A stretch of DNA of 61,006 nucleotides from Polynucleobacter finlandensis (GCF_018881755.1 NZ_JACVPS010000017.1:1-61006); one strand, 5' to 3'. Shown: positions 45,412 through 56,618, counted from the first letter of the stretch. Notes: generated from the sequence alone by a model not told the origin. Program-made: numbers and translations.

Positions 45412-46088
45412 TGGAGGCTATCTTCCAAGTTAGGCATGCCTAACTGACCCTGAATCATGTAGGAACCTGAAGACTCCCGAGCGACCCAGCGACCAACACT
45501 AGGAGCAAACCAAATCGTTTCTTTACGAATGCAATTCACTTTGTTGTCATCATCACTTTCGTAGTTAATCAAGTTTTGATAACGCAAAGTCAGAAAGCTC
45601 CCAGCGGGCACGTTAACTTGCTCCCAACCATGAGCGCTCATATACAACTGCCATCCATAAGAGGCGTCCGGATATCTAGCCAATTTGTATTTAGTGCTGA
45701 CTTGCTTATTCCAGCTTGCAGATAATTCTTGCGGCCAAAGCGGAATTGCTGGATTGAAGTTTATAACGCGTGACCAATGTGGATCTGTAATCACCATTCC
45801 CCACGGACCCTGCACCTCATTAGCAAGCTTTCCACCATTTTCGTCAGTGCGCTCGACCACAATTGTTGACCCAACTGAAGCAATGCGCTCAGTAACAAGC
45901 CCCAGATTTTTACCATCAAAAACGTTGCGCTTGATATAGGACCACTCTTGACCAACTTCTGGAGGGCGAACTGCAGGCAGAGGTTTAGGCTGGGCTACAG
46001 GTGTACCCCGTTCATATGAAAGCGGCACACCACAAGCTACTGGAACTAAAGCTGCTGAAGCAATGAAAGTGCGACGTGATAGTTTCAT
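45387..46088 (-). CDS. Exported protein with Tat-like signal, tandem paralogue 1 (unknown function)
   Basis: The 233 residues begin MKLSRRTFIASAALVPVAC, a twin-arginine motif (SRRTFIAS) with a cysteine at 19 that may be a lipidation site, though the residue three before it is proline, unlike a strong lipobox. The mature part repeats the set seen in the downstream paralogue: VGQEWSYIKRNVFDG, VTERIASVG, GPWGMVITDPHW, PLWPQEL, VPAGSFLTLRY and WFAPSVGRWVAR. One copy appears Tat-exported and the other Sec-exported, which is odd for duplicates. Function unknown. Confidence 0.8.
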   Translation of the reverse strand: MKLSRRTFIASAALVPVACGVPLSYERGTPVAQPKPLPAVRPPEVGQEWSYIKRNVFDGKNLGLVTERIASVGSTIVVERTDENGGKLANEVQGPWGMVITDPHWSRVINFNPAIPLWPQELSASWNKQVSTKYKLARYPDASYGWQLYMSAHGWEQVNVPAGSFLTLRYQNLINYESDDDNKVNCIRKETIWFAPSVGRWVARESSGSYMIQGQLGMPNLEDSLQWQLTSYK

Positions 46089-46177
46089 ATTTTCCCCGTT
46101 ATGCGTTGCAAGTGAATGATCTAATCTCTTGTTTCTATTAAATATTGTACTTAAAGATAGTCCTCAAATGAAGGTGT

Positions 46178-48070
46178 CTAGAGGCATTGGACTATTTTAT
46201 TGCGGGCAACTTTTGACTGAGGAATTAACATGTCGCACTCATCAAACCAAGTATGCACTTCCTGCTCCAACCCAACGCCATGCATGAAGTTATAGATAGC
46301 CTTTTTAAGGCCTAGACCTAAAGCGTCATGATCAATACCACTGGGGTCATTAAACGCAATGTCATTCTTGGCAAAACTCACGGGAGGAAGTGGTATCAAG
46401 GTAATGCCGTATTCCTCTGGATTTTTACCAACAGGCGAATGAACAGTGCAAGTAAAGCGATGAAAAAATCCACTCTGAATACAGCCGTTTTCAAATAGCT
46501 GACGCACATACTCCAAAGCATCAACAGTCTCTTGAACAGTTTGTGTTGGAAATCCATACATCAAATAGGCATGCACCAAAATTCCTGCATCAGAAAATCC
46601 TTTTGTCACACGAGCTACCTGCTCTACAGTGACACCTTTTTTCATCAGATTGAGCAATCGATCAGATGCAACTTCCAAACCACCTGACATCGCAATACAG
46701 CCACTCTTGGCAAGTAGTTCTGCTAGGTCAGGGGTGAATGTTTTCTCGAAGCGAATATTGCCCCACCAAGAAATCATTACCTTGCGACGTAAGAGTTCTT
46801 CAGCAAGCGCTTTCAAGGCTTTCGGTGGTGCAGCTTCGTCAACAAAATGAAACCCTGTCTGACCAGTCTCGGTAACGATTTGCTCAATACGATCTACTAA
46901 TAAGCTGGCTGATGCAGTCTCATACCGTGAAATGTAATCTAAGCTGACATCACAGAAGCTACACTTCTTCCAATAGCAGCCATGTGCCACCGTGAGCTTA
47001 TTCCACCGACCATCACTCCAAAGCCGGTGCATCGGGTTAAGCATATCTAACAGCGACAAATAAGAATTTAAAGGCAAGTCGTCCCAAGTGGCGACCCCAA
47101 CATCCTCAAATGGAATATCAGGCTCTTGCCAATTCATATATTGAACCTGACTGGCTGCGTTGCGAACGAAGGTACGAACCAATCGCTCTACTGACCTTTT
47201 GCCATCGAGATGCTCCAGGATATTAAGCAAAGGTCTCTCACCAGAATCTAAACTGATGAAGTCCACATAATCAAATAGGCGAGGCTCAGTAAGCTCGCGT
47301 AATTCAGTATTGACATAACCGCCACCTAAGGCAATCTTGATTTTTGGATATTTGGCTTTTATTGTTTGTGCAATTCGGAGGGCTGCATACATAGCACCCG
47401 GAAAAGGCACGGACAAAATAACAAGACTCGGTTGGTGTTTCTCTACCGCTTGGATTGTTAATTTCTGTAGCCTCAAATCCATTAAAGTAGGATGAGCTGC
47501 CAAAGCTTCAGCCAATGGGTTAAAAGTTGGCTGACTACTTGCGAGTGACTCTGCATAACGCACAAACTCAAAGCGATCATCTACAGCATCACGTAATACA
47601 TCAGACAAATCATTGAGATAGATCGTTGCTAAATGACGCGCCCGGTCATGGGAACCCAGCGCCCCAAATGCCCATGCCAAAGGATCGGCAGAATCTTCAT
47701 CATCATAGGCATCAAGGGAGAAGAAACGAGGGCCTTCTGGTAAAAAATCGCGGGTATTAATGCGATGACTCAAAGTGCTGTCGCGCCCCTGGAGAAATGC
47801 GATTACAGGCTCAATCGTATCTTGGTAGCTCTCAAAATAATCTAAGAAATAATTCACGCTAGCGCTGCGATCTTGTTCTGGCAGGGTAAGAGCTTGAGTA
47901 TGTATCTCAGAGATACCTTGTGAGGTAAAGAAACTTAACACGAGAGCTAGCGCTAAATCCTCTTGTACCGCGTCAATCTGGCGAGATCTTAAGAAACCAG
48001 TGAGATAAGCAGTCGATGGATACGGCGTATTGAGCTGCGTCATCGGTGGGATCAGACTGAGAACCTTCAT
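46178..48070 (-). CDS. B12-binding-domain radical SAM protein with CX4CX2C motif
   Basis: The 630-residue protein has a B12-binding-like Rossmann region in the N-terminal half (LVILSVPFPGAMYAALRIAQ, KIALGGGYVNTEL) and a radical SAM domain with the cluster motif HGCYWKKCSFCDVSLDY. The cysteines are C365, C370 and C373, so the spacing is CX4CX2C, not the common CX3CX2C. The B12 region lacks an evident DxHxxG, so cobalamin binding is uncertain. It is translationally coupled (ATGA) to the ferritin-like DUF455 gene. The reaction is unknown. Confidence 0.85.
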   Translation of the reverse strand: MKVLSLIPPMTQLNTPYPSTAYLTGFLRSRQIDAVQEDLALALVLSFFTSQGISEIHTQALTLPEQDRSASVNYFLDYFESYQDTIEPVIAFLQGRDSTLSHRINTRDFLPEGPRFFSLDAYDDEDSADPLAWAFGALGSHDRARHLATIYLNDLSDVLRDAVDDRFEFVRYAESLASSQPTFNPLAEALAAHPTLMDLRLQKLTIQAVEKHQPSLVILSVPFPGAMYAALRIAQTIKAKYPKIKIALGGGYVNTELRELTEPRLFDYVDFISLDSGERPLLNILEHLDGKRSVERLVRTFVRNAASQVQYMNWQEPDIPFEDVGVATWDDLPLNSYLSLLDMLNPMHRLWSDGRWNKLTVAHGCYWKKCSFCDVSLDYISRYETASASLLVDRIEQIVTETGQTGFHFVDEAAPPKALKALAEELLRRKVMISWWGNIRFEKTFTPDLAELLAKSGCIAMSGGLEVASDRLLNLMKKGVTVEQVARVTKGFSDAGILVHAYLMYGFPTQTVQETVDALEYVRQLFENGCIQSGFFHRFTCTVHSPVGKNPEEYGITLIPLPPVSFAKNDIAFNDPSGIDHDALGLGLKKAIYNFMHGVGLEQEVHTWFDECDMLIPQSKVARNKIVQCL

Positions 48071-48867
48071 AGCGACTCCATCAGACTTAACTCTTCCGAA
48101 GTAAACCCAGCCTGCTTACGCGCTTCGATGTTGAATGGACCCCTTAGGACCGGTGCGTGATATTTCTTTGCGAGTTCTCTATATGCCGTGATCGGGGATA
48201 CATTATCCCTAGCGCATAAGAAATTAAACCAGCGATTACCAATCAATACATGTCCAATTTCATCATTGAGAATAATCTCCAGAATTTCGACCGCCCTATC
48301 ATCCTTGATTTGCTTAAACCGATCACGAATTCCTGGGACCGCATCCAAACCTCTTGCCTCCATCGTTCTTGGAACCAAAGCCATTCTAGCGATCACTGCA
48401 TCTGTCGTTCTCTCAACCATCTCCCACAAACTGTTATGCGCTGGAAAATCACCGTAGGTAAATCCAAATGACTGAATGTGTTCATTCACCAAGCTGAAAT
48501 GGTAAGCCTCTTCTTTAGCAACCTTTAACCAATCTTCATAGTATTGCTGAGGCATATCCGGAAAACGCCAGATGGCATCCAAAGCAAGATTCATGGCATT
48601 AAATTCAATATGCGCAAGCGAGTGCAATAGGATTGCCCTGCCTTGAACAGTAGTCATTCTTCTTTTTGGGGCTTGCAAAGGTGGAACGAGCTCTGGCTTG
48701 AGTGGACGTCCAGGCAGTATTAATTCTTGAGCGTCCAAGCTGGCAGAAAGATTTAAAGCAATGCGTTGATGCTGATACTCATCAAACAAGTGATATAGCT
48801 GACTTACCTTAGCTTGTACATCTGTGTTTGCCAAGATTTCGAGGGAAGTTTCTCGTAACTCGAGCAT
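48067..48867 (-). CDS. Ferritin-like DUF455 protein
   Basis: This helical protein has the DUF455 features LLHSLAHIEFNAMNLALDAIWRFP, WLKVAKEEAYHFSLV and EIILNDEIGHVLIGNRWFNFLC, with glutamate/histidine pairs (EFNAMN, EEAYHF, DEIGHV) spaced as in a di-iron ferritin-like fold. Some relatives are related to MiaE-type hydroxylases; the activity of DUF455 is not defined. I use the ATG at 48867 where the domain begins, giving 266 residues; a GTG at 48900 overlaps guaA. Coupling to a radical SAM gene suggests they act on the same pathway. Confidence 0.82.
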   Translation of the reverse strand: MLELRETSLEILANTDVQAKVSQLYHLFDEYQHQRIALNLSASLDAQELILPGRPLKPELVPPLQAPKRRMTTVQGRAILLHSLAHIEFNAMNLALDAIWRFPDMPQQYYEDWLKVAKEEAYHFSLVNEHIQSFGFTYGDFPAHNSLWEMVERTTDAVIARMALVPRTMEARGLDAVPGIRDRFKQIKDDRAVEILEIILNDEIGHVLIGNRWFNFLCARDNVSPITAYRELAKKYHAPVLRGPFNIEARKQAGFTSEELSLMESL

Positions 48868-48890
48868 GGGTGATAGCAGGCTTAAATCGC

Positions 48891-50498
48891 CTACTCCCAC
48901 TCAATGGTTGCCGGTGGTTTTCCGCTGATGTCGTAAACAACACGGTTGATGCCACGTACTTCATTAATGATGCGATTAGATACTTTACCCAATAATTCAT
49001 GGGGTAAATGCGCCCAATGTGCGGTCATAAAGTCTTGTGTTTGTACTGCTCTGAGTGCCACAACATATTCGTATGTTCTGCCATCGCCCATCACACCTAC
49101 TGACTTTACTGGCAAGAAGACGGCAAAAGCCTGACTTGTTAAGTCATACCAGGATTTTTGACTGACTTCATCGATCGTATTACGTAGCTCTTCAATGAAG
49201 ATCGCATCGGCACGTTGCAGCAAACTAGCAAATTCTGCCTTTACTTCACCTAAGATGCGAACCCCAAGACCTGGCCCCGGGAATGGATGGCGATACACCA
49301 TCTCACGGGGTAAACCTAGAGCAACACCGAGTTCACGCACTTCGTCTTTGAACAACTCACGCAATGGCTCAAGCAACTTAAGATGCATATCTTCAGGTAA
49401 GCCACCAACATTGTGATGACTCTTAATGGTGTGAGCACCCTTTTTACCTTTACCAGCAGATTCGATCACATCCGGATAAATAGTGCCTTGAGCAAGCCAC
49501 TTGGCATTCTTTATTTTTCCCGACTCAGTCTGAAATATTTCGACGAACTCTTTGCCGATAATTTTGCGCTTCGCTTCTGGATCAGCAACGCCTGCCAGCT
49601 CGCCCATAAAAGTAGCGGCAGCATCGACACGAATGACTTTTACGCCGAGGTTGCGTGCAAACATCTCCATCACCATGTCGCCTTCGTTTAGACGAAGCAG
49701 GCCATGGTCAACAAACACACAAGTTAACTGATCACCAATAGCGCGATGAATGAGAGCCGCAGCAACACTGGAGTCCACACCACCCGACAAACCGAGAATG
49801 ACTTCATCATCACCAACTTGCTTGCGAATATTTTCCACGGCCTCAGAGATGTAATCACCCATCACCCAGTCAGGCTTGCACTTGCAAATCTCATGCACAA
49901 AGCGCTCAATAATGGCGGTACCTTGAATCGTATGCGTCACTTCTGGATGAAACTGGAAGGCATAGAAACGGCGCTCTTCATCAGCCATACCAGCAATCGG
50001 GCAAGACTCGGTAGAGGCCATCAATTTAAATGATGGTGGCAGGGTCGTTACAGAATCACCATGACTCATCCACACCTTGAGAATGCCATGGCCTTCGCTG
50101 GTGGAAAAATCCTGAATACCTTTTAGTAGATTGGTGTGACCATGAGCACGAACTTCTGAGTAACCAAACTCACGGGCCTTGCCTAGAGACTCGGCAGAAG
50201 CTACCGCGCCACCCAATTGGTTTGCCATAGTCTGCATGCCATAACAAATACCAAGCACGGGAACACCGAGCTCAAACACAATTTGTGGAGCGCGAGGGCT
50301 GCCATCTTCGGTTACTGAACTTGGACCGCCAGAAAGAATGATTCCTTTGCCGCCCCGCTCTTGAATGAATTTACGAATAAATTCTGGATCGCAATCGTAG
50401 GGGTGAATCTCAGAATAGACACGTGCATCGCGCACGCGTCTTGCAATGAGTTGAGTTACCTGTGAACCAAAGTCGAGAATCAGTATTTTGTCGTGCAC
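48891..50498 (-). CDS. guaA: GMP synthase (glutamine-hydrolysing)
   Basis: The 535-residue enzyme has the class I amidotransferase domain with catalytic cysteine C85 in GICYGMQ and histidine in FHPEVTHT, the ATP-pyrophosphatase loop [13 protein letters not shown], and the C-terminal dimerisation domain ending PPATIEWE. It converts XMP to GMP. It follows guaB, so the two last steps of GMP synthesis are co-transcribed. Confidence 0.97.
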   Translation of the reverse strand: MHDKILILDFGSQVTQLIARRVRDARVYSEIHPYDCDPEFIRKFIQERGGKGIILSGGPSSVTEDGSPRAPQIVFELGVPVLGICYGMQTMANQLGGAVASAESLGKAREFGYSEVRAHGHTNLLKGIQDFSTSEGHGILKVWMSHGDSVTTLPPSFKLMASTESCPIAGMADEERRFYAFQFHPEVTHTIQGTAIIERFVHEICKCKPDWVMGDYISEAVENIRKQVGDDEVILGLSGGVDSSVAAALIHRAIGDQLTCVFVDHGLLRLNEGDMVMEMFARNLGVKVIRVDAAATFMGELAGVADPEAKRKIIGKEFVEIFQTESGKIKNAKWLAQGTIYPDVIESAGKGKKGAHTIKSHHNVGGLPEDMHLKLLEPLRELFKDEVRELGVALGLPREMVYRHPFPGPGLGVRILGEVKAEFASLLQRADAIFIEELRNTIDEVSQKSWYDLTSQAFAVFLPVKSVGVMGDGRTYEYVVALRAVQTQDFMTAHWAHLPHELLGKVSNRIINEVRGINRVVYDISGKPPATIEWE

Positions 50499-50522
50499 TA
50501 AAGAACAGCCTTCATTTAAGTC

Positions 50523-51995
<1,473 letters not shown>

Positions 51996-52012
51996 CTAGT
52001 CACAAAAACAGA

Positions 52013-52363
52013 TTATAGCCTCCTAGCCTTTCTTTTAGCTGCGGCAGCTTGGAATTTGGCATCCTGGTTTTGATTGGCCTTCTTGCGACGTACCGTCTTG
52101 GGGTCAATTAAGAGCATGGAATAGAGCTCCAACCTATCGCCCTCATAAATAGGGCTATCCCAGTCTTTACGCTTACCAAACACCCCAAAACAACCCTTTC
52201 GAGCCAAAACAGGGTCTTCTGGACTTGTGGCAATGCCCACTTGGAGCAGTGCCTGCCCAACCGTAGCACTCCGACCATCTGCTAATTTGAGCTGAAATGA
52301 CTGCAGTACAGGCTCGCCATTTCTAGCGTCACAGATGAAGATTTCAATAGATTTACTGGCCAT
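52013..52363 (-). CDS. rnfH: RnfH-family (UPF0125, ubiquitin-fold) protein
   Basis: The 116-residue protein has the RnfH pattern IEIFICDARNGEPVLQSFQL, GQALLQVGIATSP, GVFGKRKDWDSPIYEGDRLELYSMLLIDPK and a basic tail (ARRL). It is named for linkage to rnf genes and is a beta-grasp-fold protein of unknown role; it is also called RatB beside ratA. Its start overlaps the end of ratA by 11 bp. Confidence 0.9.
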   Translation of the reverse strand: MASKSIEIFICDARNGEPVLQSFQLKLADGRSATVGQALLQVGIATSPEDPVLARKGCFGVFGKRKDWDSPIYEGDRLELYSMLLIDPKTVRRKKANQNQDAKFQAAAAKRKARRL

Positions 52364-52787
52364 AGATATCTTCAGCCCGCTTGACGAAGCAATCTACAAA
52401 GGTTCCTGCGATATGCCCAAAAACAGGCCCGATGATCTTATCGAGAATGCTGCTCTTAAATTCCCAATGGAGCTTAAATTCGACCTTACAGGCATCTTCC
52501 TTCAAGGGAATGAAATTCCACTGACCAGAAAAATGCTTAAAGGGGCCATCCACGAACACCATATCGATGGTTTCTGGGCAATGGTTGATATTACGGGTGT
52601 GGAAGTACTGAGTAATACCCTTGAACTTAATATTGATTTTGGCTTCTAAAACGGTTTCGGTTTGCTCAAAAATCTCTACACCGCCACACCAAGGCAGGAA
52701 CTCGGGATAGCGAGCGACATCAGTTACCAAACCATACATTCGCTCGGCTGACTGCCCAATTAAAACGGTCTTGTAGACGTCTGCCAT
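52353..52787 (-). CDS. ratA: RatA/Coq10-like SRPBCC protein
   Basis: This 144-residue protein begins MADVYKTVLIGQSAERMYGLVTDVARYPEFLPWC, the start of the ubiquinone-binding Coq10/RatA family, and ends with a helix SSILDKIIGPVFGHIAGTFVDCFVKRAEDIYG. E. coli RatA has been reported to block 70S ribosome assembly, but the family may have a quinone role. The arrangement, ratA-rnfH opposite smpB, is conserved from gammaproteobacteria. Confidence 0.9.
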   Translation of the reverse strand: MADVYKTVLIGQSAERMYGLVTDVARYPEFLPWCGGVEIFEQTETVLEAKINIKFKGITQYFHTRNINHCPETIDMVFVDGPFKHFSGQWNFIPLKEDACKVEFKLHWEFKSSILDKIIGPVFGHIAGTFVDCFVKRAEDIYGQ

Positions 52788-52813
52788 AATCGATCTTGAG
52801 AAGCTAAATAAAT

Positions 52814-53266
52814 ATGAGTATCGTCGATAACAAAAAAGCCTTCTTCGATTATTTTGTCGAGGAACGCTTCGAGGCAGGGCTGGTTCTAGAAGGCTGGGAA
52901 GTCAAAGCCATTCGGGCAGGTCGCGTGCACGTCAAGGAAGCGTATGTTGTCATTCGCAAGGCGGAGCTGTTTTTAATCGGATGTCATATCACCCCCCTGC
53001 TCTCAGCCTCTACCCACATCGTTCCAGATAGCACCCGCACCCGCAAGCTCCTGCTCAACGCCATCGAAATACGCAAGCTCATCGGTAAAGTAGAGCAAAA
53101 GGGCTACACCCTCGTCCCCTTAAACCTGCATTTCTCCAAAGGCAATGTTAAATGTGAGATTGGCTTGGCGCGTGGCAAGAAGCAACATGACAAGCGGGCT
53201 GCCACCAAAGAGCGGGAATGGGAAGTTCAAAAAGGTCGCATTGCCAGGGGCGACTTGAACGCCTAA
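52814..53266 (+). CDS. smpB: SsrA-binding protein SmpB
   Basis: The 150 residues contain [38 protein letters not shown] and the C-terminal basic tail [24 protein letters not shown], the parts that bind tmRNA and the decoding site. It delivers tmRNA to stalled ribosomes. The tmRNA gene is not in this window. It diverges from ratA across 26 bp, so its promoter probably overlaps ratA. Confidence 0.96.
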   Translation: MSIVDNKKAFFDYFVEERFEAGLVLEGWEVKAIRAGRVHVKEAYVVIRKAELFLIGCHITPLLSASTHIVPDSTRTRKLLLNAIEIRKLIGKVEQKGYTLVPLNLHFSKGNVKCEIGLARGKKQHDKRAATKEREWEVQKGRIARGDLNA

Positions 53267-53315
53267 AAAACGGTATAGACTATCCCTAGGGCTAATAGGG
53301 TCAAATCCGAACATT

Positions 53316-53336
53316 TATGCACTATAAAAGTGCATA
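53316..53336. promoter_or_regulatory. Inverted repeat ahead of the Anbu operon
   Basis: TATGCACT (53316-53323) and AGTGCATA (53329-53336) are perfect 8-bp inverted arms with a 5-bp AT-rich spacer. It lies in the 131-bp gap between smpB and the first gene of the Anbu operon, about 60 bp before that gene. There is no T-run after it. An operator or a leader hairpin are both possible. CCCTA/TAGGG just upstream (53284-53300) is a second, weaker repeat. Confidence 0.45.
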
Positions 53337-53397
53337 TCAGCACCAAGCTGCTTCAAACTATTAAAATCAATCCATCCAAAGGCATTAGTTTGTAACT

Positions 53398-54810
53398 ATG
53401 AAATCGCCTTTTGATGAAATGCTCGATGCCACAGGCAAAGCGCGACCCCACTACCAAGTTTTCCATAACTGGCTAAAACAGCAAAGTGACACCCTGATGG
53501 GTCTCAAGCGAGCTGAGGCTGACCTGATCTTTCGTCGGGTTGGCATTACCTTCGCTGTCTACGGAGACGATCTGGGGTCCGAGAGAACCATTCCGTTTGA
53601 CCAAGTCCCTAGAATCTTTGCTGCAAAAGAATGGGAACAGCTTGAGGCTGGCTTACGTCAACGTGTAAAAGCGCTCAACTGCTTTATCTACGACGTGTAC
53701 CACGACGAAAACATTATCAAAGCAGGCATTGTCCCTGCTGAGCAAATTTTTAACAATGCGCAATACCGTCCCGAGATGCGCAATGTCAGTGTGTCACGTG
53801 ATATTTACGCACAGATTGCAGGGATCGATATTGTTCGCGCCGGTGAAGGCGAGTTCTACGTTCTTGAAGATAACTTACGCGTTCCTTCTGGTGTCTCTTA
53901 TATGGTGGAAGACCGCAAGATGATGATGCGTCTCTTCCCGGATCTGTTTCAGAAATACCGTGTCGCACCGGTTGAACACTATCCCGACTTATTGCTGGAG
54001 TGCCTCAAGTCCGTCAAACCAGATGATGTCAAAAAACCAAATGTCGTGGTGCTCACGCCAGGCATGTACAACTCAGCCTACTTTGAACACAGTTACCTCG
54101 CACAACAAATGGGTGTTGAGCTAGTAGAAGGTAAAGATTTGTTCGTGAAGAATGAACAAGTCTTTATGCGTACAACCCAAGGTCCAGAACGTGTTGATGT
54201 CATTTATCGCCGCGTCGATGATGACTTCCTGGATCCACTTGCGTTTCGCTCAGATTCGACTCTTGGTGTTGCCGGACTTCTCTCTGCACATCGCGCCGGT
54301 AATGTGACCCTAGCGAATGCGATTGGTACTGGAATAGCCGATGACAAATCGATCTACCCTTATGTTCCAGAGATGATCGAGTTTTACCTTGGTGAGAAAC
54401 CTATTCTTAATAATGTGCCGACTTTCCAATGTCGTAAACCAGATGACCTGGCATACACACTTGCCAACCTTGAAAAGCTGGTTGTTAAACTGACTCATGG
54501 TGCTGGTGGCTACGGCATGTTGGTTGGACCAGCTTCGACAAAAGCGGAGATTGAAGCGTTTCGCGGTCATTTGATTGCTAACCCTGATAAATATATTGCT
54601 CAGCCCACACTAGCGCTCTCCACCTGCCCTACCTTTGTGGAATCCGGCATTGCTCCAAGACATATTGATTTAAGACCATTCGTATTGTCTGGGAAAACCA
54701 TCAAGATGGTTCCCGGCGGATTAACCCGCGTGGCTCTTAAAGAAGGTTCTTTAGTCGTGAACTCCTCCCAAGGTGGCGGCACTAAAGATACCTGGGTTCT
54801 AGAAGAATAA
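53398..54810 (+). CDS. Circularly permuted ATP-grasp protein (Anbu operon)
   Basis: The 470-residue protein matches the circularly permuted type 2 ATP-grasp family (DUF404/407): the N-terminal FDEMLDATGKARPHYQVF, GEFYVLEDNLRVPSGVSYM, VVVLTPGMYNSAYFEH, ANAIGTGIADDKSIYPYVPEMI and the late LTHGAGGYGMLVGP ATP-binding segment. ATP-grasp enzymes activate carboxylates to form amide bonds; this class is proposed to make peptide-like products or tags. It heads a tight four-gene set with alpha-E, transglutaminase-like and proteasome-type genes. Confidence 0.9.
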   Translation: MKSPFDEMLDATGKARPHYQVFHNWLKQQSDTLMGLKRAEADLIFRRVGITFAVYGDDLGSERTIPFDQVPRIFAAKEWEQLEAGLRQRVKALNCFIYDVYHDENIIKAGIVPAEQIFNNAQYRPEMRNVSVSRDIYAQIAGIDIVRAGEGEFYVLEDNLRVPSGVSYMVEDRKMMMRLFPDLFQKYRVAPVEHYPDLLLECLKSVKPDDVKKPNVVVLTPGMYNSAYFEHSYLAQQMGVELVEGKDLFVKNEQVFMRTTQGPERVDVIYRRVDDDFLDPLAFRSDSTLGVAGLLSAHRAGNVTLANAIGTGIADDKSIYPYVPEMIEFYLGEKPILNNVPTFQCRKPDDLAYTLANLEKLVVKLTHGAGGYGMLVGPASTKAEIEAFRGHLIANPDKYIAQPTLALSTCPTFVESGIAPRHIDLRPFVLSGKTIKMVPGGLTRVALKEGSLVVNSSQGGGTKDTWVLEE

Positions 54811-54825
54811 GGCGGAGAAAAGAAT

Positions 54826-55803
54826 ATGCTGAGTCGTACCGCTGATTGTTTGTATTGGATGGCTCGTTATACCGAGCGTGCAGAGAACACCGCTCGCATG
54901 CTCGATGTGAATCATCAGACATCCCTATTGCCGCAACCCGAAGAGTTCTTAGAGCAAAGCTGGAGAAAGCTTCTCACCATCTCCAAGCTCGAAGAAGCTT
55001 TCATGAGTCAATACGATGTTGTCAATCGAGAGAATGTCTTGGATTTCATGATCTATGAAACCAGCAATCCCTCGAGCATCGTCTCCTGTCTCTTTGCGGC
55101 GCGTGAGAATGCTCGTGTCATACGCGGCAAGATCACTTCCGAAGTTTGGGAAACACAAAATACCACTTGGTTGGAGTTGCAGCGCATTCTGGAAGCCAGA
55201 AATCAGGCCGATCCAAGTCGCCTACTAGAATGGGTCAAGCATCGTTGCCACCTATTTAGAGGTGTAATGCATGGGACCATGCTGAAGAATGAAGCCTTCT
55301 ACTTTATGAGTGTTGGCACCCTCTTAGAGCGCGCTGATAACACTGCCCGCATCTTAGAAACAAAATACGAAGACCAGGCATCACTCAAAGCGCTACGTGC
55401 TGAAAACAAATCTGACGATGAAGCGGGTGTGGATTTCTTTGATTTCTACCACTGGGCCGCTCTACTTCGCTCCGTGTCTGCTTTTGAAATCTACCGTCAA
55501 ATTTATTCAGATCAGGTCACACCAAAGCAAGTTGCCCAATTACTGATCTTTAACAAGCAAATGCCTCGCTCATTAGTGTGCTGCGTCAACGAGTTAATCC
55601 CACTCATATCTGAGATGAAGAATCAGCAATCGAAAGAAATTGAGCGCTTGCTTGGAAAACTCAAGGCAAGTCTAGACTACTCAGATATCGATGAGGTCTT
55701 TTCTCAGGGTTTAGAAGAGTTCATTGAGCAATTTTTAGAGCGTATCAATCACATCGCAGATGAGTTCAGTAATGCCTATCTCATTCCATTGGCAGTGGCC
55801 TAA
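54826..55803 (+). CDS. Alpha-E domain protein (Anbu operon)
   Basis: This all-helical 325-residue protein starts MLSRTADCLYWMARYTERAENTARMLDVN, the recognised beginning of alpha-E (DUF403) proteins, with the glutamate-rich SVGTLLERADNTARILE repeat of that motif later on. The domain is found next to, or fused to, permuted ATP-grasp enzymes and is thought to work with them; its chemistry is not known. A GGAG ribosome site lies ahead of the ATG, 15 bp after the ATP-grasp stop. Confidence 0.9.
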   Translation: MLSRTADCLYWMARYTERAENTARMLDVNHQTSLLPQPEEFLEQSWRKLLTISKLEEAFMSQYDVVNRENVLDFMIYETSNPSSIVSCLFAARENARVIRGKITSEVWETQNTTWLELQRILEARNQADPSRLLEWVKHRCHLFRGVMHGTMLKNEAFYFMSVGTLLERADNTARILETKYEDQASLKALRAENKSDDEAGVDFFDFYHWAALLRSVSAFEIYRQIYSDQVTPKQVAQLLIFNKQMPRSLVCCVNELIPLISEMKNQQSKEIERLLGKLKASLDYSDIDEVFSQGLEEFIEQFLERINHIADEFSNAYLIPLAVA

Positions 55804-55820
55804 GTACCAACAAAGAGTAT

Positions 55821-56618
55821 ATGTATCTCAAGATCCGTCATCGCACCGAATATCGTTATGAAACCCCAGTGCATTATTCAATTCAAGAATTACGCTTGAC
55901 CCCACCACACGTGGCTGGTCAGCAGATTGAAAAATGGAAGGTCAGTACACCGATTAAATCTACTGTTTCTCAGGATGCTTTTGGCAATACCTGCAGCGCC
56001 TTTGTTCAAGAGACTCCCTACACTTCAATGATGATTGAGGCTGAAGGGGAAGTAAGAACTCAAGGCGCTTTTGAATATATTGATGACTCAAAAGCTGTCT
56101 CCCCGTACTATCTACTGCAACAAACCAATCTCACCGAGCCCTCTGAAGAAATGATCTCTTACTTTGAGGGCAAATTACCGAAGCAGCATTCTGTTGATGC
56201 GGTGCTTAAGCTAGCAGCTGCGGTTCAAGAAGCGATTACTTATGTCCCTGGACAAACGAATTTCGCAACGACGGCAGCCCAATCCTTTGCCATGAAATCG
56301 GGTGTTTGCCAGGATCATGCGCACGTCATGCTGGGACTCTGCCGCGCCTCCGGAATTCCTGCGCGCTATGTTAGCGGTTATTTCTTTGCAGAAGAGTCCC
56401 CTAACCTTGCAAGCCATGCCTGGATTGATTTTTGCAGTGATGTCGACAAAGGCTTATGGACTAGCATTGATATCACTCACGCTTGTTTGGTAGATTCTCG
56501 CCATATTCGCTTAGCGATTGGTCGGGATTACTACTCTGCTGCCCCAGTCAAAGGGGTTCGCTCTGGAGGCGGAGGCGAAGAACTCAGTGCCAGTATCTCG
56601 ATCCAGCAATTAACTTAA
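55821..56618 (+). CDS. Transglutaminase-like cysteine peptidase (Anbu operon)
   Basis: The 265-residue protein has the N-terminal bacterial transglutaminase domain (IRHRTEYRYETPVHYSIQELRLTPP) and the papain-like catalytic triad C163 (GVCQDHAHVM), H199 (SHAWIDF) and D217 (SIDITH). It could cut or form isopeptide bonds in a product made by the ATP-grasp enzyme. No signal peptide is seen. It lies 17 bp after the alpha-E gene. Confidence 0.9.
   Translation: MYLKIRHRTEYRYETPVHYSIQELRLTPPHVAGQQIEKWKVSTPIKSTVSQDAFGNTCSAFVQETPYTSMMIEAEGEVRTQGAFEYIDDSKAVSPYYLLQQTNLTEPSEEMISYFEGKLPKQHSVDAVLKLAAAVQEAITYVPGQTNFATTAAQSFAMKSGVCQDHAHVMLGLCRASGIPARYVSGYFFAEESPNLASHAWIDFCSDVDKGLWTSIDITHACLVDSRHIRLAIGRDYYSAAPVKGVRSGGGGEELSASISIQQLT

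Noticed and set aside
52814..53397. A tmRNA gene beside smpB
   Set aside because: The gap after smpB is only 131 bp, far shorter than the roughly 350 nt of tmRNA, and holds just inverted repeats.
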